A program made the translations under genes and the position numbers. A DNA stretch of 64,000 nucleotides from VRUE01 sp963824705 (lineage in GTDB: Bacteria; Actinomycetota; Thermoleophilia; Solirubrobacterales; 70-9): the NCBI GenBank assembly GCA_963824705.1, contig CAWGQE010000003.1:2418001-2482000 (forward strand). Direction: 5' to 3'. Under the pieces are notes generated by a model that saw only the letters and a program-made list of their open reading frames with translations, was not told the DNA's origin and made no database searches. Position 1 is the first letter of the stretch, and each line of letters opens with the position of its first letter. Below, one piece after another: positions 40,230 through 48,931 of the stretch.

Positions 40230-41306
40230 TCAGTCCTCCTTGTAAGCGTCGATGAGTATGTCGGCCACCTCGTCGCGCGAGAACTCGTGCGGCGGCCTTT
40301 CGCCGTTGCCGAGCATCTCGCGGACCTTCGTCCCGGAGAGGAAGAGGCGCGCCTCTTGGTCGTGGGGACACGTCTTGTTCGAGGCGAGCCCCTCGCACTC
40401 GTTGCACCAGAAAGTGTGCTCGAACATCAGCGGCTCGATCCCGAGCTCCTCGATGTCGATCGTGTCGAAGATCTTCTGCGCGTCATAGGTGCCGTAGTAG
40501 TCGCCGGCACCGGCGTGGTCGCGGCCGACGATGAAGTGGGTCGCCCCGTAGTTACGGCGGACGATCGCGTGCAGGACAGCCTCGCGCGGCCCGGCGTAAT
40601 GCATCTTCGCCGGCTTCACGCCCAGGACCACGCGATCCTCGGGGTAGTAGTTCTCCATCAGGACCTCGTAGCAGCGCATCCGCACGTCGGCCGGGATGTC
40701 GCCGGCCTTGGTCTTGCCGATCAACGGGTGGATGAAGAGGCCGTCGCAGGTCTCCAGCGCCGCCTTGGTCAGGTACTCGTGGGCGCGGTGGATCGGGTTG
40801 CGGGTCTGGAAGGCGACGATCTTCTTCCAGCCGCGCGCCTCGAAGTCGGCCTTGTGCTCGGCCGGCGTCTTGTAACGCCGCATGAAGGCCTCCTCATGGT
40901 CGGGCAGCGCGTCGACCTCGATCGGGCCGGCGATGCAGCGGCTGCCCTCGGCGTAGATCGCGGCGACCCCGGGGTGGGCCTCGTCGGTGGTGCCGTAGAC
41001 CCGCTCCGCCTCGCTCTTGGCGTCGCGCTCCCAGATCTCCTCGACCTTGATCCGGCCCAGCGGCTTGCCTTCGTCGCTGGAGAGCGCGACCGTGTCGCCG
41101 ACCTCGCACTCGAGCTCGGTCGCCAGGGTGATCGGGATCGGCCAGTAGTCGCCGTCGACCGTGCGCATCTCGGCACAGACGCGCTCCCAGTCGGCGGAGC
41201 CCTGGAAGCCGGCCAGCGGCGCAAAGCCGCCGTTGCCGATCATCTCGAAGTCGGCCGTGTGGCGCTCGTCAAGGGTCAGGGAAAGCTCAGTCATCGTCTC
41301 GCTCAT
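40230..41306 (-). CDS. sat: Sulfate adenylyltransferase (Met3/Sat type)
   Basis: ATP sulfurylase of 358 residues of the single-chain type, not CysDN. Active-site motifs: FQTRNPIHRAHEYLTKAAL, GVKPAKMHYAGPREAVLHA, GRDHAGAGDYYGTYDAQ and the zinc-like Cys set in FWCNECEGLASNKTCPH, then LSGTKVREML. Makes APS from sulfate and ATP. It sits between cysH and cysC in the sulfur assimilation row. Confidence 0.96.
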   Translation of the reverse strand: MSETMTELSLTLDERHTADFEMIGNGGFAPLAGFQGSADWERVCAEMRTVDGDYWPIPITLATELECEVGDTVALSSDEGKPLGRIKVEEIWERDAKSEAERVYGTTDEAHPGVAAIYAEGSRCIAGPIEVDALPDHEEAFMRRYKTPAEHKADFEARGWKKIVAFQTRNPIHRAHEYLTKAALETCDGLFIHPLIGKTKAGDIPADVRMRCYEVLMENYYPEDRVVLGVKPAKMHYAGPREAVLHAIVRRNYGATHFIVGRDHAGAGDYYGTYDAQKIFDTIDIEELGIEPLMFEHTFWCNECEGLASNKTCPHDQEARLFLSGTKVREMLGNGERPPHEFSRDEVADILIDAYKED

Positions 41307-41363
41307 GCGGGGGATCTCACCAATCGTTCGGGGAAGGGATGTTCAGAAGGCGTTACCGAGCGC

Positions 41364-42065
41364 CTAGTTGATTCCGCACTCGGTCTTTTCCAGACCCGCC
41401 CAGCGCCCAGCGCGCGGCGAGCCTCCAGGCCCGACCGGCTTGGTGCAGTGGGTGCAGCCGATCGAGGGGTAGCCCTGATCGTGCAGCGGGTTGTACGGGA
41501 GGTGGTGCTCACGGATGTAGTTCCAGACGTCGCGCTCGGTCCAGTCCGCGATCGGGTTCAGCTTCCATAGCTCGAATCGCTTGTCCCAAGCGAACTTGGG
41601 GGTCTTGGCGCGACTCTTGGAGTCCTCGCGGCGGACGCCGGCGAGCCAGCAGTCTACGGAAGAAAGCGCCCGGCGCATCGGCTCGACCTTGCGCAAACCG
41701 CAGCAGGCGTCGGGATCGCTCTTCCAGAGCTCGTCGCCGTACTGCTCGGCCTGCTCGGCCAGCGTCAGATTATGGAAGCGGTCGAACTCGACCCCGAGGT
41801 GCTCGGCCAGCTTGTCCCTGGTCTCGTAGGTCTCCGGGAAGAGCACATCGGTGTCGAGGTAGAAGAAGCGCGCATCGGAGTTGATCTGGCTGGCCAGGTG
41901 CGCCGTCACCGCGCTCGTTTTCTGGAACGAGCAGGCGATGTAGTGGCTCTGGCCGAAGGTCTCGAACATCCACTCGATCGCCTCGGTCGCGCCACCCTCC
42001 TCAAGGCGAGCGGCGACCTCCTCGGCGTCGATCTCCGGGATGGTGGTGACGGCGATCGGGTTCAT
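41364..42065 (-). CDS. cysH: Adenylylsulfate reductase (CysH family, Fe-S type)
   Basis: Thioredoxin-dependent reductase of 233 residues. The nucleotide loop region is YIACSFQKTSAVTAHL. The 4Fe-4S signature is complete: DACCGLRKVEPMRR and GCTHCTKPVGPG, the CC and CxxC pairs that mark APS reductases rather than PAPS reductases. The catalytic Cys is in the C-terminal KTECGIN. ATG 42065 overlaps the sulfite reductase stop (ATGA). Reduces APS to sulfite for the next step. Confidence 0.93.
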   Translation of the reverse strand: MNPIAVTTIPEIDAEEVAARLEEGGATEAIEWMFETFGQSHYIACSFQKTSAVTAHLASQINSDARFFYLDTDVLFPETYETRDKLAEHLGVEFDRFHNLTLAEQAEQYGDELWKSDPDACCGLRKVEPMRRALSSVDCWLAGVRREDSKSRAKTPKFAWDKRFELWKLNPIADWTERDVWNYIREHHLPYNPLHDQGYPSIGCTHCTKPVGPGGSPRAGRWAGLEKTECGIN

Positions 42066-43894
42066 ATTGCGCACTCGCCCTCGCCCCGCTCCACCTTGTA
42101 GGGGCTGGAGCGGTTCCAATCGATGAACTGCTGCATCGTCTCGAGGCTGAACTCGGCCGGCAGCGTCAGCTCCTTGACCTCGGCTTCGAAGCGCTCGGCG
42201 CCGGTCCGCTCGGCGAAGGCGTTGAACTCCTCGCCGTCGACACGCTCGGCCTCGTACAGCTTGATCCAACGCTCGACTGCCTCCGGGACGCGTTTGGCGG
42301 GCAGGCGGGATTTCAGGCGCGTGCCGAAGATCACCTCGCCGCCCTCGTAGTTGCCGCCGATGTGGGGGATGTAGGCGGGCATCTGCCGCCCACCCACTTT
42401 GAGCGAGGCGCCGTAGAAGCCGATGTTGGCGATGTGGTGCTGGCTGCAGCCGTTGGGGCAGCCGCTCATCTTGATGTGGATCTTGCGGGTCAGCTCGTCG
42501 GAGATCTCCATCTCCTCGACCCGCTGCTTGATCGCCCGGTTGAGGCCCATCGAGCTGGTGATCCCCAATTTGCAGCTGTCGGTGCCGGGGCAGCTGACGA
42601 CGTCGGTGATCTCGCGGGCTCCCGCCTCGGCGAGGCCGAGCTCGCCCAGCCGCTGCCAGACCTCGTAAAGCGCCTCGTCGCGGACCCAGCGCAGAACCAG
42701 GTTCTGCTGCACGGTGCTGCGCGCGTAGCCGCCGGTGAACTCGCGCATGATTGCGGCGAGGCCGCGGAACTGCTCCGGCGTCAGGTCGCCGCGCTCGATC
42801 TTGACCTCGACCGAGGCAAAGCCCTCTTGGCGCTGCGGCTGCACGTTGCCTTGGAGGAAGCGGTCGAACTGGGAGCGATCGCCGTTGGGCGAGACCGGCG
42901 CCGCCGGAGCCTCGGGGGCGTTCTCCTGCTCCTCGTCGTCGAAGCGCAGGCGCTCGACGTCGAAGTCGCGCTCGTCGACCCAGTCGCCCTCGAGCTCTGC
43001 GTCGACCTGCTCGCGGAAGGCGTCGATGCCGATCTTGTCGACGAGGACCTTGATCCGGGCGCGGGCGCGGTTGACCCGCAACCACTCCTGGCGGTCGAAG
43101 ATCCGCAGCGCCGCCTCGGCGACCTTCATGTAGTCGCCGTTGTCGGCCTCGACGAACTCATAGAGGGTCGGGGCGACGCGGGCCATGATCGAGGTGCCGC
43201 CGCCGACGCGGATCTCGAAGCCCTTGACCCCGTCCCTCTCGCGGGCGAGGAAGGCGATGTCGTGGATGCCGCTGATCGCGCGGTCCTCGTCGGAGCCGGT
43301 GAACGAAGTCTTGATCTTGCGCGGCATCAGCTGCGTGGTCGGGTGGCGGACGAAGTAGCGGACGTAGGCGCCGGCGTAGGGCGTCGGGTCGAAGACCTCG
43401 TCGGCGGCGATGCCGGCCCAGGGGTCGCCGGTGACGTTGCGCATCGTGTTGCCGCAGCCCTCGCGCGAGGAGAGGCCGGTCGGCGAGATCTCGCGGATCA
43501 GCGCCTCCATGTCGCGCAGCGGCACGTGGTGGATCTGGATGTTCTGGCGGGTCGTGATGTGGCCCTTGTTGAGCGGGGCGTACTTCTCGACCACACTGCC
43601 GAAGGCCTCCATCTGCTCGGGGGTGACGCCACCGAAGGGAAGCTTCACGCGGACCATCTGGACGTCGGGCTGGCGCTGACCGTAGACGCCTTGTTTGAGG
43701 CGGAAGCCGATGAACTGCTCTTCGGCGAGCGCGCCGGAGAGGAACTGCTCGGCTTCGTTGTCGAAGTCGTCGAACTCGCGCTCGATGATCGGGATGATGT
43801 GCCCGGGGACGTTCTCGTACGTCTCAGGGTTCTCGAGCGTGCCGGTGCGGCCCTTGCCGCGCTGCGGCTTGTCCTGGTCTACGACTACCTCCAT
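42062..43894 (-). CDS. Ferredoxin-type nitrite/sulfite reductase
   Basis: Siroheme and 4Fe-4S reductase of 610 residues with duplicated ferredoxin-like and core domains. Motifs: HITTRQNIQIHHVPL, LSSREGCGNTMRNVTG, and the four cofactor Cys in VSCPGTDSCKLGITSS and MSGCPNGCSQHHIANIG. In this setting, coupled to cysH, the substrate is most likely sulfite. Siroheme may come from the Met8-type gene at 54336. The middle (about 345-385) is an acidic, Pro/Ala linker (DDEEQENAPEAPAAPVS). A longer frame to 44227 is a shadow of the rhodanese gene; MEVVVDQDKPQRG at 43894 is the start. Confidence 0.93.
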   Translation of the reverse strand: MEVVVDQDKPQRGKGRTGTLENPETYENVPGHIIPIIEREFDDFDNEAEQFLSGALAEEQFIGFRLKQGVYGQRQPDVQMVRVKLPFGGVTPEQMEAFGSVVEKYAPLNKGHITTRQNIQIHHVPLRDMEALIREISPTGLSSREGCGNTMRNVTGDPWAGIAADEVFDPTPYAGAYVRYFVRHPTTQLMPRKIKTSFTGSDEDRAISGIHDIAFLARERDGVKGFEIRVGGGTSIMARVAPTLYEFVEADNGDYMKVAEAALRIFDRQEWLRVNRARARIKVLVDKIGIDAFREQVDAELEGDWVDERDFDVERLRFDDEEQENAPEAPAAPVSPNGDRSQFDRFLQGNVQPQRQEGFASVEVKIERGDLTPEQFRGLAAIMREFTGGYARSTVQQNLVLRWVRDEALYEVWQRLGELGLAEAGAREITDVVSCPGTDSCKLGITSSMGLNRAIKQRVEEMEISDELTRKIHIKMSGCPNGCSQHHIANIGFYGASLKVGGRQMPAYIPHIGGNYEGGEVIFGTRLKSRLPAKRVPEAVERWIKLYEAERVDGEEFNAFAERTGAERFEAEVKELTLPAEFSLETMQQFIDWNRSSPYKVERGEGECAI

Positions 43895-43932
43895 GCCAGG
43901 AAAATAGCAAAACCTGACAGGGATTAGGGTAT

Positions 43933-44319
43933 TTAAGTCTGAGGGGCCCTTTTTCGTGCCTGAAGGATCGATGCGGCCTCGCCCGAGTCGGCGACATAGC
44001 CGCCCTCGGGCTCGAGCGACAGGCCCACCTCGTCCCAGCCGACGATCCCCTCGCTCAGCTTCGCCGCGTCGAAGCCGGCCTCGGCGAGCGCGTCGGTCGC
44101 CATTGACGAGCGGGTGCCACCGCGGCAGTAGAGGACGACCGGGCGCTCGGGGTCGAGCTCTCCCGTTCGCTGCGCCAGCTCGGCAAGTGGCAGGTGCTTG
44201 GCGCCGGCGATGTGGCCGGCGCCCCACTCGTGATCGGCGCGCACATCGATCAGCTGCGCGCCGTCCTCGATCAGCTTCCGCGCCTCGTCGCGGGAGACTT
44301 CCTTGGTCTCGTCTCCCAT
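43933..44319 (-). CDS. Rhodanese-domain protein
   Basis: Single-domain rhodanese of 128 residues: LIDVRADHEWGAGHIAGAKH, active-site loop VVLYCRGGTRSSMATDAL with the catalytic Cys, then GFDAAKLSEGIVGW. Sulfur transferases of this type carry a persulfide. It directly follows dodecin and precedes sulfite reductase on the same strand, which fits sulfur handling in the assimilation operon. Confidence 0.9.
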   Translation of the reverse strand: MGDETKEVSRDEARKLIEDGAQLIDVRADHEWGAGHIAGAKHLPLAELAQRTGELDPERPVVLYCRGGTRSSMATDALAEAGFDAAKLSEGIVGWDEVGLSLEPEGGYVADSGEAASILQARKRAPQT

Positions 44320-44529
44320 CTAGTCGACCTCGGTTCCCTCGACCAGGAACGCGACCCGCACGTGTGCCCGGTACTCGTCCAGGTTCTCGCCCCGGATACC
44401 GGTCGAGACGATGTCCACGGCGCGGATGTTGCGCAGCGTGCCCTGGGCCTGGGCAAGCGCCTGTTTAGCCGCGTCGTCGGTGGACGTCTTCGAGCTGCCG
44501 ACCAGCTCGATGATTTTCACGACAGCCAT
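44320..44529 (-). CDS. Dodecin
   Basis: A 69-residue dodecin, MAVVKIIELVGSSKTSTDDA, with ALAQAQGTLRNIRAVDIVS and the final RVAFLVEG strand. Dodecins form hollow dodecamers that store flavins or CoA. It abuts the rhodanese gene (stop 44320 next to start 44319) and overlaps the gene before it by 13 bases, so all are one unit. Confidence 0.93.
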   Translation of the reverse strand: MAVVKIIELVGSSKTSTDDAAKQALAQAQGTLRNIRAVDIVSTGIRGENLDEYRAHVRVAFLVEGTEVD

Positions 44530-44711
44530 TCGAACCCTCCTTCTAGATGCCTCTGGACAGTGCCCTTCGCGCCGACTCCCTCGACCAGCGCCGCCCGCTG
44601 CCACGGGCTGACAGCCTGCTCGGCCGCCTCCGCCGGAGCCGTCTCGGCCTGAAACCGCTCGATCGCGGCGGCGATCGCCGCCGCCTCGTCCGCACTCGGG
44701 CTCCGATCCAT
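44517..44711 (-). CDS. Small protein resembling acyl-CoA carboxylase epsilon subunits
   Basis: A 64-residue protein, MDRSPSADEAAAIAAAIERF, then SPWQRAALVEGVGAKG. The pattern of a short helical DEAAAIAAAI segment, an Ala-rich linker and a Trp-containing tail resembles the epsilon subunits of actinobacterial acyl-CoA carboxylases. Similarity is weak and by eye. It overlaps the dodecin start by 13 bases. If real, the partner could be the AccA3-like chain at 34822. Confidence 0.5.
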   Translation of the reverse strand: MDRSPSADEAAAIAAAIERFQAETAPAEAAEQAVSPWQRAALVEGVGAKGTVQRHLEGGFEWLS

Positions 44712-44799
44712 ATGGGAAGCCTATCTACGCCCGGAGGGCGGCACCACCCGGCCGCGCGGCGGCTCATGCGAGGCAATTTGCACATCGAGGTACTCATTT

Positions 44800-44825
44800 G
44801 TACACAAAACGGTAAGATTGTGTAC
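44800..44825. promoter_or_regulatory. TetR operator
   Basis: Perfect 8-base arms GTACACAA (44800-44807) and TTGTGTAC (44818-44825) with a 10-base spacer, 32 bases before the TetR ATG. Autoregulation by the TetR protein is the natural reading; the divergent 44711 gene may be controlled too. Confidence 0.65.
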
Positions 44826-44856
44826 CACACTGTATTTCCCCCGTCTGGAGGCGCGG

Positions 44857-45483
44857 ATGGCGAGCACAGAGTCCCGGCGACAACCAATCCTCGAGGCGAC
44901 GGTCAGGGTCGTCGGGGGCCAGGGTTATCAGGCGACCTCGGTCGCTGACGTCATCGCCGAGGCCCACGCCTCGCGCAGCACCTTCTACAAGCACTTCGCC
45001 GACAAGCGCGACGCGTTCCTGAACGCCTACGAGCTGGCGCTCGAGCGGATCTTCTCCGCCGCCTCCGATGGCGCTCGCGGCGCGGGCGCCTGGCCGGAGG
45101 CAGCCAGAGGAGCGCTCGCGGCGGTCGTCGAGCTCTTCGCCCGCGATTCGGCGCTCGCCCGCACCGCCACCGTCGAGTTCGCGGCCGCCGGCGAAGAGGC
45201 ACGGCAGCGGCACCGCGCGGCGCTCGCCCACTTCGCGCGCCTGCTGGAGGATGAGCGCCCCTCGAGCCGGCCGAGCCTGCCGCCGAGCACCGCGCTGATG
45301 GCGGTCAGCGGCGTCGCGGGACTGATCGCCGACGAGATCCGGGCCGGGCGCGCCCATGACCTTCCCAGCTTCCTGCCCGAGCTCGAGTTCGCGATGCTCG
45401 TCCCCTTCATCGGACCGCGAGCCGCGGTCGGCGCGGTGCGGCGCGAAGCGGCTCAGTCGCGCTCGCCGGCGTCGAACTTGTAG
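44857..45483 (+). CDS. TetR-family repressor
   Basis: A 208-residue TetR regulator, MASTESRRQPILEATVRVVG. The HTH is at about 22-55 (YQATSVADVIAEAHASRSTF, YKHFADKRDAFLNAYE). The C-terminal ligand domain is Ala-rich. ATG 44857 has GGAGG six bases ahead; the longer frame from 44818 would begin inside the operator. Its 3' end overlaps the convergent response regulator gene by 31 bases. The regulated transporter or enzyme is not identifiable here. Confidence 0.88.
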   Translation: MASTESRRQPILEATVRVVGGQGYQATSVADVIAEAHASRSTFYKHFADKRDAFLNAYELALERIFSAASDGARGAGAWPEAARGALAAVVELFARDSALARTATVEFAAAGEEARQRHRAALAHFARLLEDERPSSRPSLPPSTALMAVSGVAGLIADEIRAGRAHDLPSFLPELEFAMLVPFIGPRAAVGAVRREAAQSRSPASNL

Positions 45484-46160
45484 CCGACGCCGCGCACGGT
45501 AAGGACCAGCTCGGGATTCTGGGGGTCGCGCTCGACCTTCTGGCGCAGGTTGGAGATGTGGACGTCGCAGGCGCGCTCGTCGCCGTCGAACTCCGTCTGC
45601 CAGAGCTCCTCCATGATCTGGCGCCGGGGGAAGACCTCGCCGGCGCGGCCGACGAGGAGGCGCAGCAGCTGGAACTCGGAGCGGGTCAGGTTGACCGGCA
45701 CGTCGCGCACGGTGGCGACATGGCGGACGAGGTCGATCGCGACCGGGCCGGCCTCGACCTTGACCGCCTGGGAGAGCGGCGCCCGGTCGAGCTCGCGGCG
45801 GCGCAGCTGGGCGCGCACCCGGCCGAGCAGCTCCCGCACCGAGAAAGGCTTGGTGACGTAGTCGTCGGCACCGACCTCGAGACCGACCACCTTGTCGACC
45901 TCGGCGTCCTTGGCGGTGAGCAGGATGATCGGCACCGCGCTGCGCGAGCGCACGTCACGGCAGATGTCGAGCCCGCTCGCCCCCGGCATCATGATGTCGA
46001 GGATCAGCAGGTCGTAGGGGATGCCGTCGTTGACCCGCTCCGCCGCCTCGTCGCCGTCGGCGACCGGGGTCACCTCGAAGCCCTCCTGGGCGAGCGCGTA
46101 GCCGACCGAGTCGCGCACCGACGGCTCGTCGTCGGCGATCAGAATTCGTCCGCTGCTCAT
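45453..46160 (-). CDS. OmpR-family response regulator
   Basis: A 235-residue two-component regulator. The receiver has acidic DDEPSV, phospho-Asp in LLILDIMMPGASGLD and Lys in ILLTAKDAEVDKV. The OmpR winged helix at about 130-230 contains LTRSEFQLLRLLVGRAGEVF, SNLRQKVERDPQNPELVLTV and RGVGYKFD. ATG 46160 overlaps the kinase stop (46157), so the pair is co-translated. Confidence 0.94.
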   Translation of the reverse strand: MSSGRILIADDEPSVRDSVGYALAQEGFEVTPVADGDEAAERVNDGIPYDLLILDIMMPGASGLDICRDVRSRSAVPIILLTAKDAEVDKVVGLEVGADDYVTKPFSVRELLGRVRAQLRRRELDRAPLSQAVKVEAGPVAIDLVRHVATVRDVPVNLTRSEFQLLRLLVGRAGEVFPRRQIMEELWQTEFDGDERACDVHISNLRQKVERDPQNPELVLTVRGVGYKFDAGERD

Positions 46161-47467
46161 GCGACCGGCGTCGGACTGGGTTGAGCGACGGGGAGGCGGA
46201 CCCAGAAGGTGCTGCCCTCGCCCTCGACGGAGTGGGCGCCGATCTCGCCGCCCATGACGCTGACCATTCGACGCGCGATCGCCAAGCCGAGGCCGAAGCC
46301 CTCCTGCTTGCGCGACTCGTCGCGTCGATAGAAGCGCTCGAAAACGCGCTCGATCTCCACCTCGGGAATGCCTGGGCCCGTATCGATCACCTCCAGAACC
46401 ACCTCTTTCTCGCCGTCGCGGCGGCCGCGAACGGTAACGCGCCCCGGCAGTGGCGTGTGCTTGAAGGCGTTGGTGAGCAGTCCGACCATCACCTGGCGGA
46501 GCAGAGTCGGGTCGCCTTTGGCGGCCAGGTCGGGCTCCACCTCGGTCGCCAGCTCGATGTGCGAGGGGGTCTCGACGGCGGCGACCGTGTCGGCGATCGC
46601 GGCCTCGACGTCGACCACCTCGGTCTCCCCGGCGCCGATCGACTCGACCCGCGCCAGGGTGAGCAGGGAGCGCGTCAGCCGGTTCATCCGCTCGGCGTCC
46701 TCGGCGAGGCGGCCGAGAAAGTGGTCGAGCGCCTGCGGGTCGTCCTTGGCGCCCTCCTGCAACACCTCGATCGCGCTGGAAATGCCGGCCAGGGGGTTGC
46801 GCAGCTCGTGCGCGGCATTGGAGATGAAGTCCGCTTCGGCGAGCTCGCGGCGCATCTCGTCGGTGCGGTCGCGGGCGACGACGAGGACGGCGCGCTCCTT
46901 GGGCAGCGCCCGGGCGGTCATCGCGTAGGCGCGGTCGCCGATCCGTAACGCCGGGTGGGCGGCAAAGCCGACGTCGACGGCGCGGCTCAGCGGCGCGCGC
47001 ATCGAGGCGGGCGGCTGTCCCAGCGGCAGCAGCAGCTGCGCCGCGGCGCTGTTGGAGAAACGCACGTCGCCAGTCTCGTCGACCACGATCACGGCGTCGG
47101 TAAGGCCGTCGAAGATCGCTTTCAGCTTGTTGCGATCGGCGGTGAGCACGCCGAAGCTCTCTTTGAGCGAGGCGCGCATCGAGTCGAGGGCGCGGGCGAG
47201 GTCGCCGATCTCGTCGCGGCCACCGACCTCGAGGTGAGTGTCGAAGGCGCCGGCGGCGAGTTCGCCGGCGGCGCTGGAGAGGCGCCTGACGCGATGCGAG
47301 ATGCCGACCGCGATCAGGAACCCCGCGAGGACGCCGAGGGCAATCGCGCCGAGCACGGCACGGGGACGGTCGCCGAAGAGGTAGACGACGCCGGCGGTCA
47401 GCAGCGTCACCGCGGCGAAAGCGCCGACCAGCCAGAGCCTGATCCCGATCCGTCTCATGGGGGGCAT
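46157..47467 (-). CDS. Membrane sensor histidine kinase
   Basis: A 436-residue kinase. Two adjoining membrane helices at about 10-55 leave almost no periplasmic loop. Then come a HAMP (VRRLSSAAGELAAGAFDTHL), a PAS-like domain at about 120-200 (AIFDGLTDAVIVVDETGDVR), the H-box FISNAAHELRNPLAGISSAI, N-box LLTNAFKHTPLPG, and G boxes VIDTGPGIPEVEIERVF and GFGLGLAIARRMV. Since it lacks an outer sensor, the signal may be sensed in the membrane or by the PAS fold. ATG 47458 is the alternative start. Confidence 0.93.
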   Translation of the reverse strand: MPPMRRIGIRLWLVGAFAAVTLLTAGVVYLFGDRPRAVLGAIALGVLAGFLIAVGISHRVRRLSSAAGELAAGAFDTHLEVGGRDEIGDLARALDSMRASLKESFGVLTADRNKLKAIFDGLTDAVIVVDETGDVRFSNSAAAQLLLPLGQPPASMRAPLSRAVDVGFAAHPALRIGDRAYAMTARALPKERAVLVVARDRTDEMRRELAEADFISNAAHELRNPLAGISSAIEVLQEGAKDDPQALDHFLGRLAEDAERMNRLTRSLLTLARVESIGAGETEVVDVEAAIADTVAAVETPSHIELATEVEPDLAAKGDPTLLRQVMVGLLTNAFKHTPLPGRVTVRGRRDGEKEVVLEVIDTGPGIPEVEIERVFERFYRRDESRKQEGFGLGLAIARRMVSVMGGEIGAHSVEGEGSTFWVRLPVAQPSPTPVA

Positions 47468-47527
47468 TTCCCTTCCATGAAGGTTTACTAACACAAAGGC
47501 AGCGGCCCCGCGTGGGAGAATCGCCGC

Positions 47528-48274
47528 ATGAGGACGCTGGTCTTCATCCCCGCCTGGAACGAGGCCGATTCGGTCGCGGCCGTGATCGCCGATGTGCACG
47601 AGCGCCTGCCCGGCGCCGACGTGCTCGTCGTCGACGACGGGTCCACCGACGAGACCGCCGCGCGGGCCGCCGAGGCGGGCGCGATGGTCGCCCCCCTCCC
47701 CTTCAACCAAGGGCTCGGTGCGGCGCTGCAGACCGGCTACCTCTACGCGCTGCGCGAGGGGTACGACTTCTGCGCCCATCTCGACGCCGACGGACAACAT
47801 CCGCCGGCTGAGGTCGCCCGGCTGCTGGAGGAGGTCCGCGCCGACCGCGCCGACCTGGTGATCGGCTCGCGCTACCGCGCACCGGCTGCGGACGGCGAGA
47901 GCGGGGACGGGGTCGGCGGGGACGACTACAAGCCGACGATCTCGCGGCGGATCGGCACCAGCGTCTTCCGCTTCTTCCTCACCCTGGCGACCCGGCAGCG
48001 CTTCACCGACACGACCAGCGGCATGCGCGCGGCGAACCGGCAGGTGATGGAGCTGTTCAGCGAGAGCTACTCGCCCGACTTCGCCGAGATCGAGTCGCTG
48101 CAGCTGGCGGTGCGCCAGGGACTGCGGGTCGAGGAGGTGCCGGTGCGGATGCTGGAGCGAGCCGGCGGCTCCTCGTTCCTCACCCCGGTGCGCTCGGCCT
48201 TCTTCATCTTCAAGGGGATGATCGTGCTGCTGGTCGGCCAATTCCGGCCGCGCAAGGTGGGGACGGAGCGATGA
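47528..48274 (+). CDS. Family 2 glycosyltransferase, DPM1/polyprenyl-phosphate type
   Basis: GT-A enzyme of 248 residues: TLVFIPAWNEADSVAAVI, VVDDGSTDETA, NQGLGAALQTGYLYALREGY, HLDADGQHPPAEV (DxD metal site) and VIGSRYR. Near the end IVLLVGQFRP is a possible membrane-associated helix. Probably moves a sugar to a polyprenyl phosphate. Its stop overlaps the DUF2304 start (ATGA), a pairing often seen in cell-envelope clusters. Confidence 0.9.
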   Translation: MRTLVFIPAWNEADSVAAVIADVHERLPGADVLVVDDGSTDETAARAAEAGAMVAPLPFNQGLGAALQTGYLYALREGYDFCAHLDADGQHPPAEVARLLEEVRADRADLVIGSRYRAPAADGESGDGVGGDDYKPTISRRIGTSVFRFFLTLATRQRFTDTTSGMRAANRQVMELFSESYSPDFAEIESLQLAVRQGLRVEEVPVRMLERAGGSSFLTPVRSAFFIFKGMIVLLVGQFRPRKVGTER

Positions 48275-48729
48275 GCGCGGCGCTGCTGATCGCTGCCCAG
48301 GACCCGAAGGTCCACCTGACCTCGCAGACCCGGATCCTCGCCGCGGTGATCGCGGTGGGCTTCATGTTGATGATCCTCGAGCTGATCCGCCGCGACCGCC
48401 TGCAGGAGCGCTTCAGCGTCGTCTGGTTCGTCGCGGGCCTTGGCATGCTCGCCGGAGCCATCTTCCCTGGCCTGCTGACGGGCGTCGCCGACCTGATGGG
48501 CGTCCGCGACACCAACGTCGCCCTCTTCTCGATCATCCTCCTCCTGCTGCTCGGCTTGGCGCTCAACTTCAGCGTGATCATGTCCCGCCAGGCCGCCCAG
48601 ATAACGCGCCTGGCCCAGGAGCGAGCGCTGGAGCAGGCCCGCGAGCAGGCACGCTCAGCCGAGAACGGCACGCCGGGCAACGATGCGTCAGTGCGAGGGA
48701 CTACGGCCGAGAATGATTTTGGCCGCTAG
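48271..48729 (+). CDS. DUF2304 membrane protein
   Basis: A 152-residue protein with three hydrophobic helices at about 22-40, 50-70 and 82-103 (ILAAVIAVGFMLMILELIRR, LFSIILLLLLGLALNFSVI) and a charged coiled C-terminus (ITRLAQERALEQAREQARS). DUF2304 proteins regularly pair with GT2 polyprenyl-phosphate glycosyltransferases and may be flippase-like or scaffolds; unproven. Its 3' end overlaps the convergent small gene at 48688. Confidence 0.85.
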   Translation: MSAALLIAAQDPKVHLTSQTRILAAVIAVGFMLMILELIRRDRLQERFSVVWFVAGLGMLAGAIFPGLLTGVADLMGVRDTNVALFSIILLLLLGLALNFSVIMSRQAAQITRLAQERALEQAREQARSAENGTPGNDASVRGTTAENDFGR

Positions 48730-48888
48730 TACCAGCGACGAGCCCATGTAGGCGATTACACCCAACGAATAGATCAACATGATCGCGCTCGCCAGGCTCG
48801 TTGAAGGCTGAAACACGGCGAACACCAAGTCCAACACGCGAAAGCCGAGATAGAGCGCAACGCCCTTGAAGATGAATCCCCAGCCCAT
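48688..48888 (-). CDS. Small two-helix membrane protein
   Basis: A 66-residue protein, MGWGFIFKGVALYLGFRVLD, with two predicted membrane helices (about 5-25 and 33-58) and a basic C-terminus. AGGAGG lies seven bases ahead of the ATG, a strong ribosome-binding site that supports it. It overlaps DUF2304 by 42 bases in the convergent direction. Function unknown. Confidence 0.6.
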   Translation of the reverse strand: MGWGFIFKGVALYLGFRVLDLVFAVFQPSTSLASAIMLIYSLGVIAYMGSSLVLAAKIILGRSPSH

Positions 48889-48931
48889 TCTCAGCCTCCT
48901 TCTGCGAGCAAATCGACTAAGACAAAAAGTA

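Noticed and set aside
42362..43927. 521-residue plus-strand frame
   Set aside because: Antisense shadow of the sulfite reductase gene.
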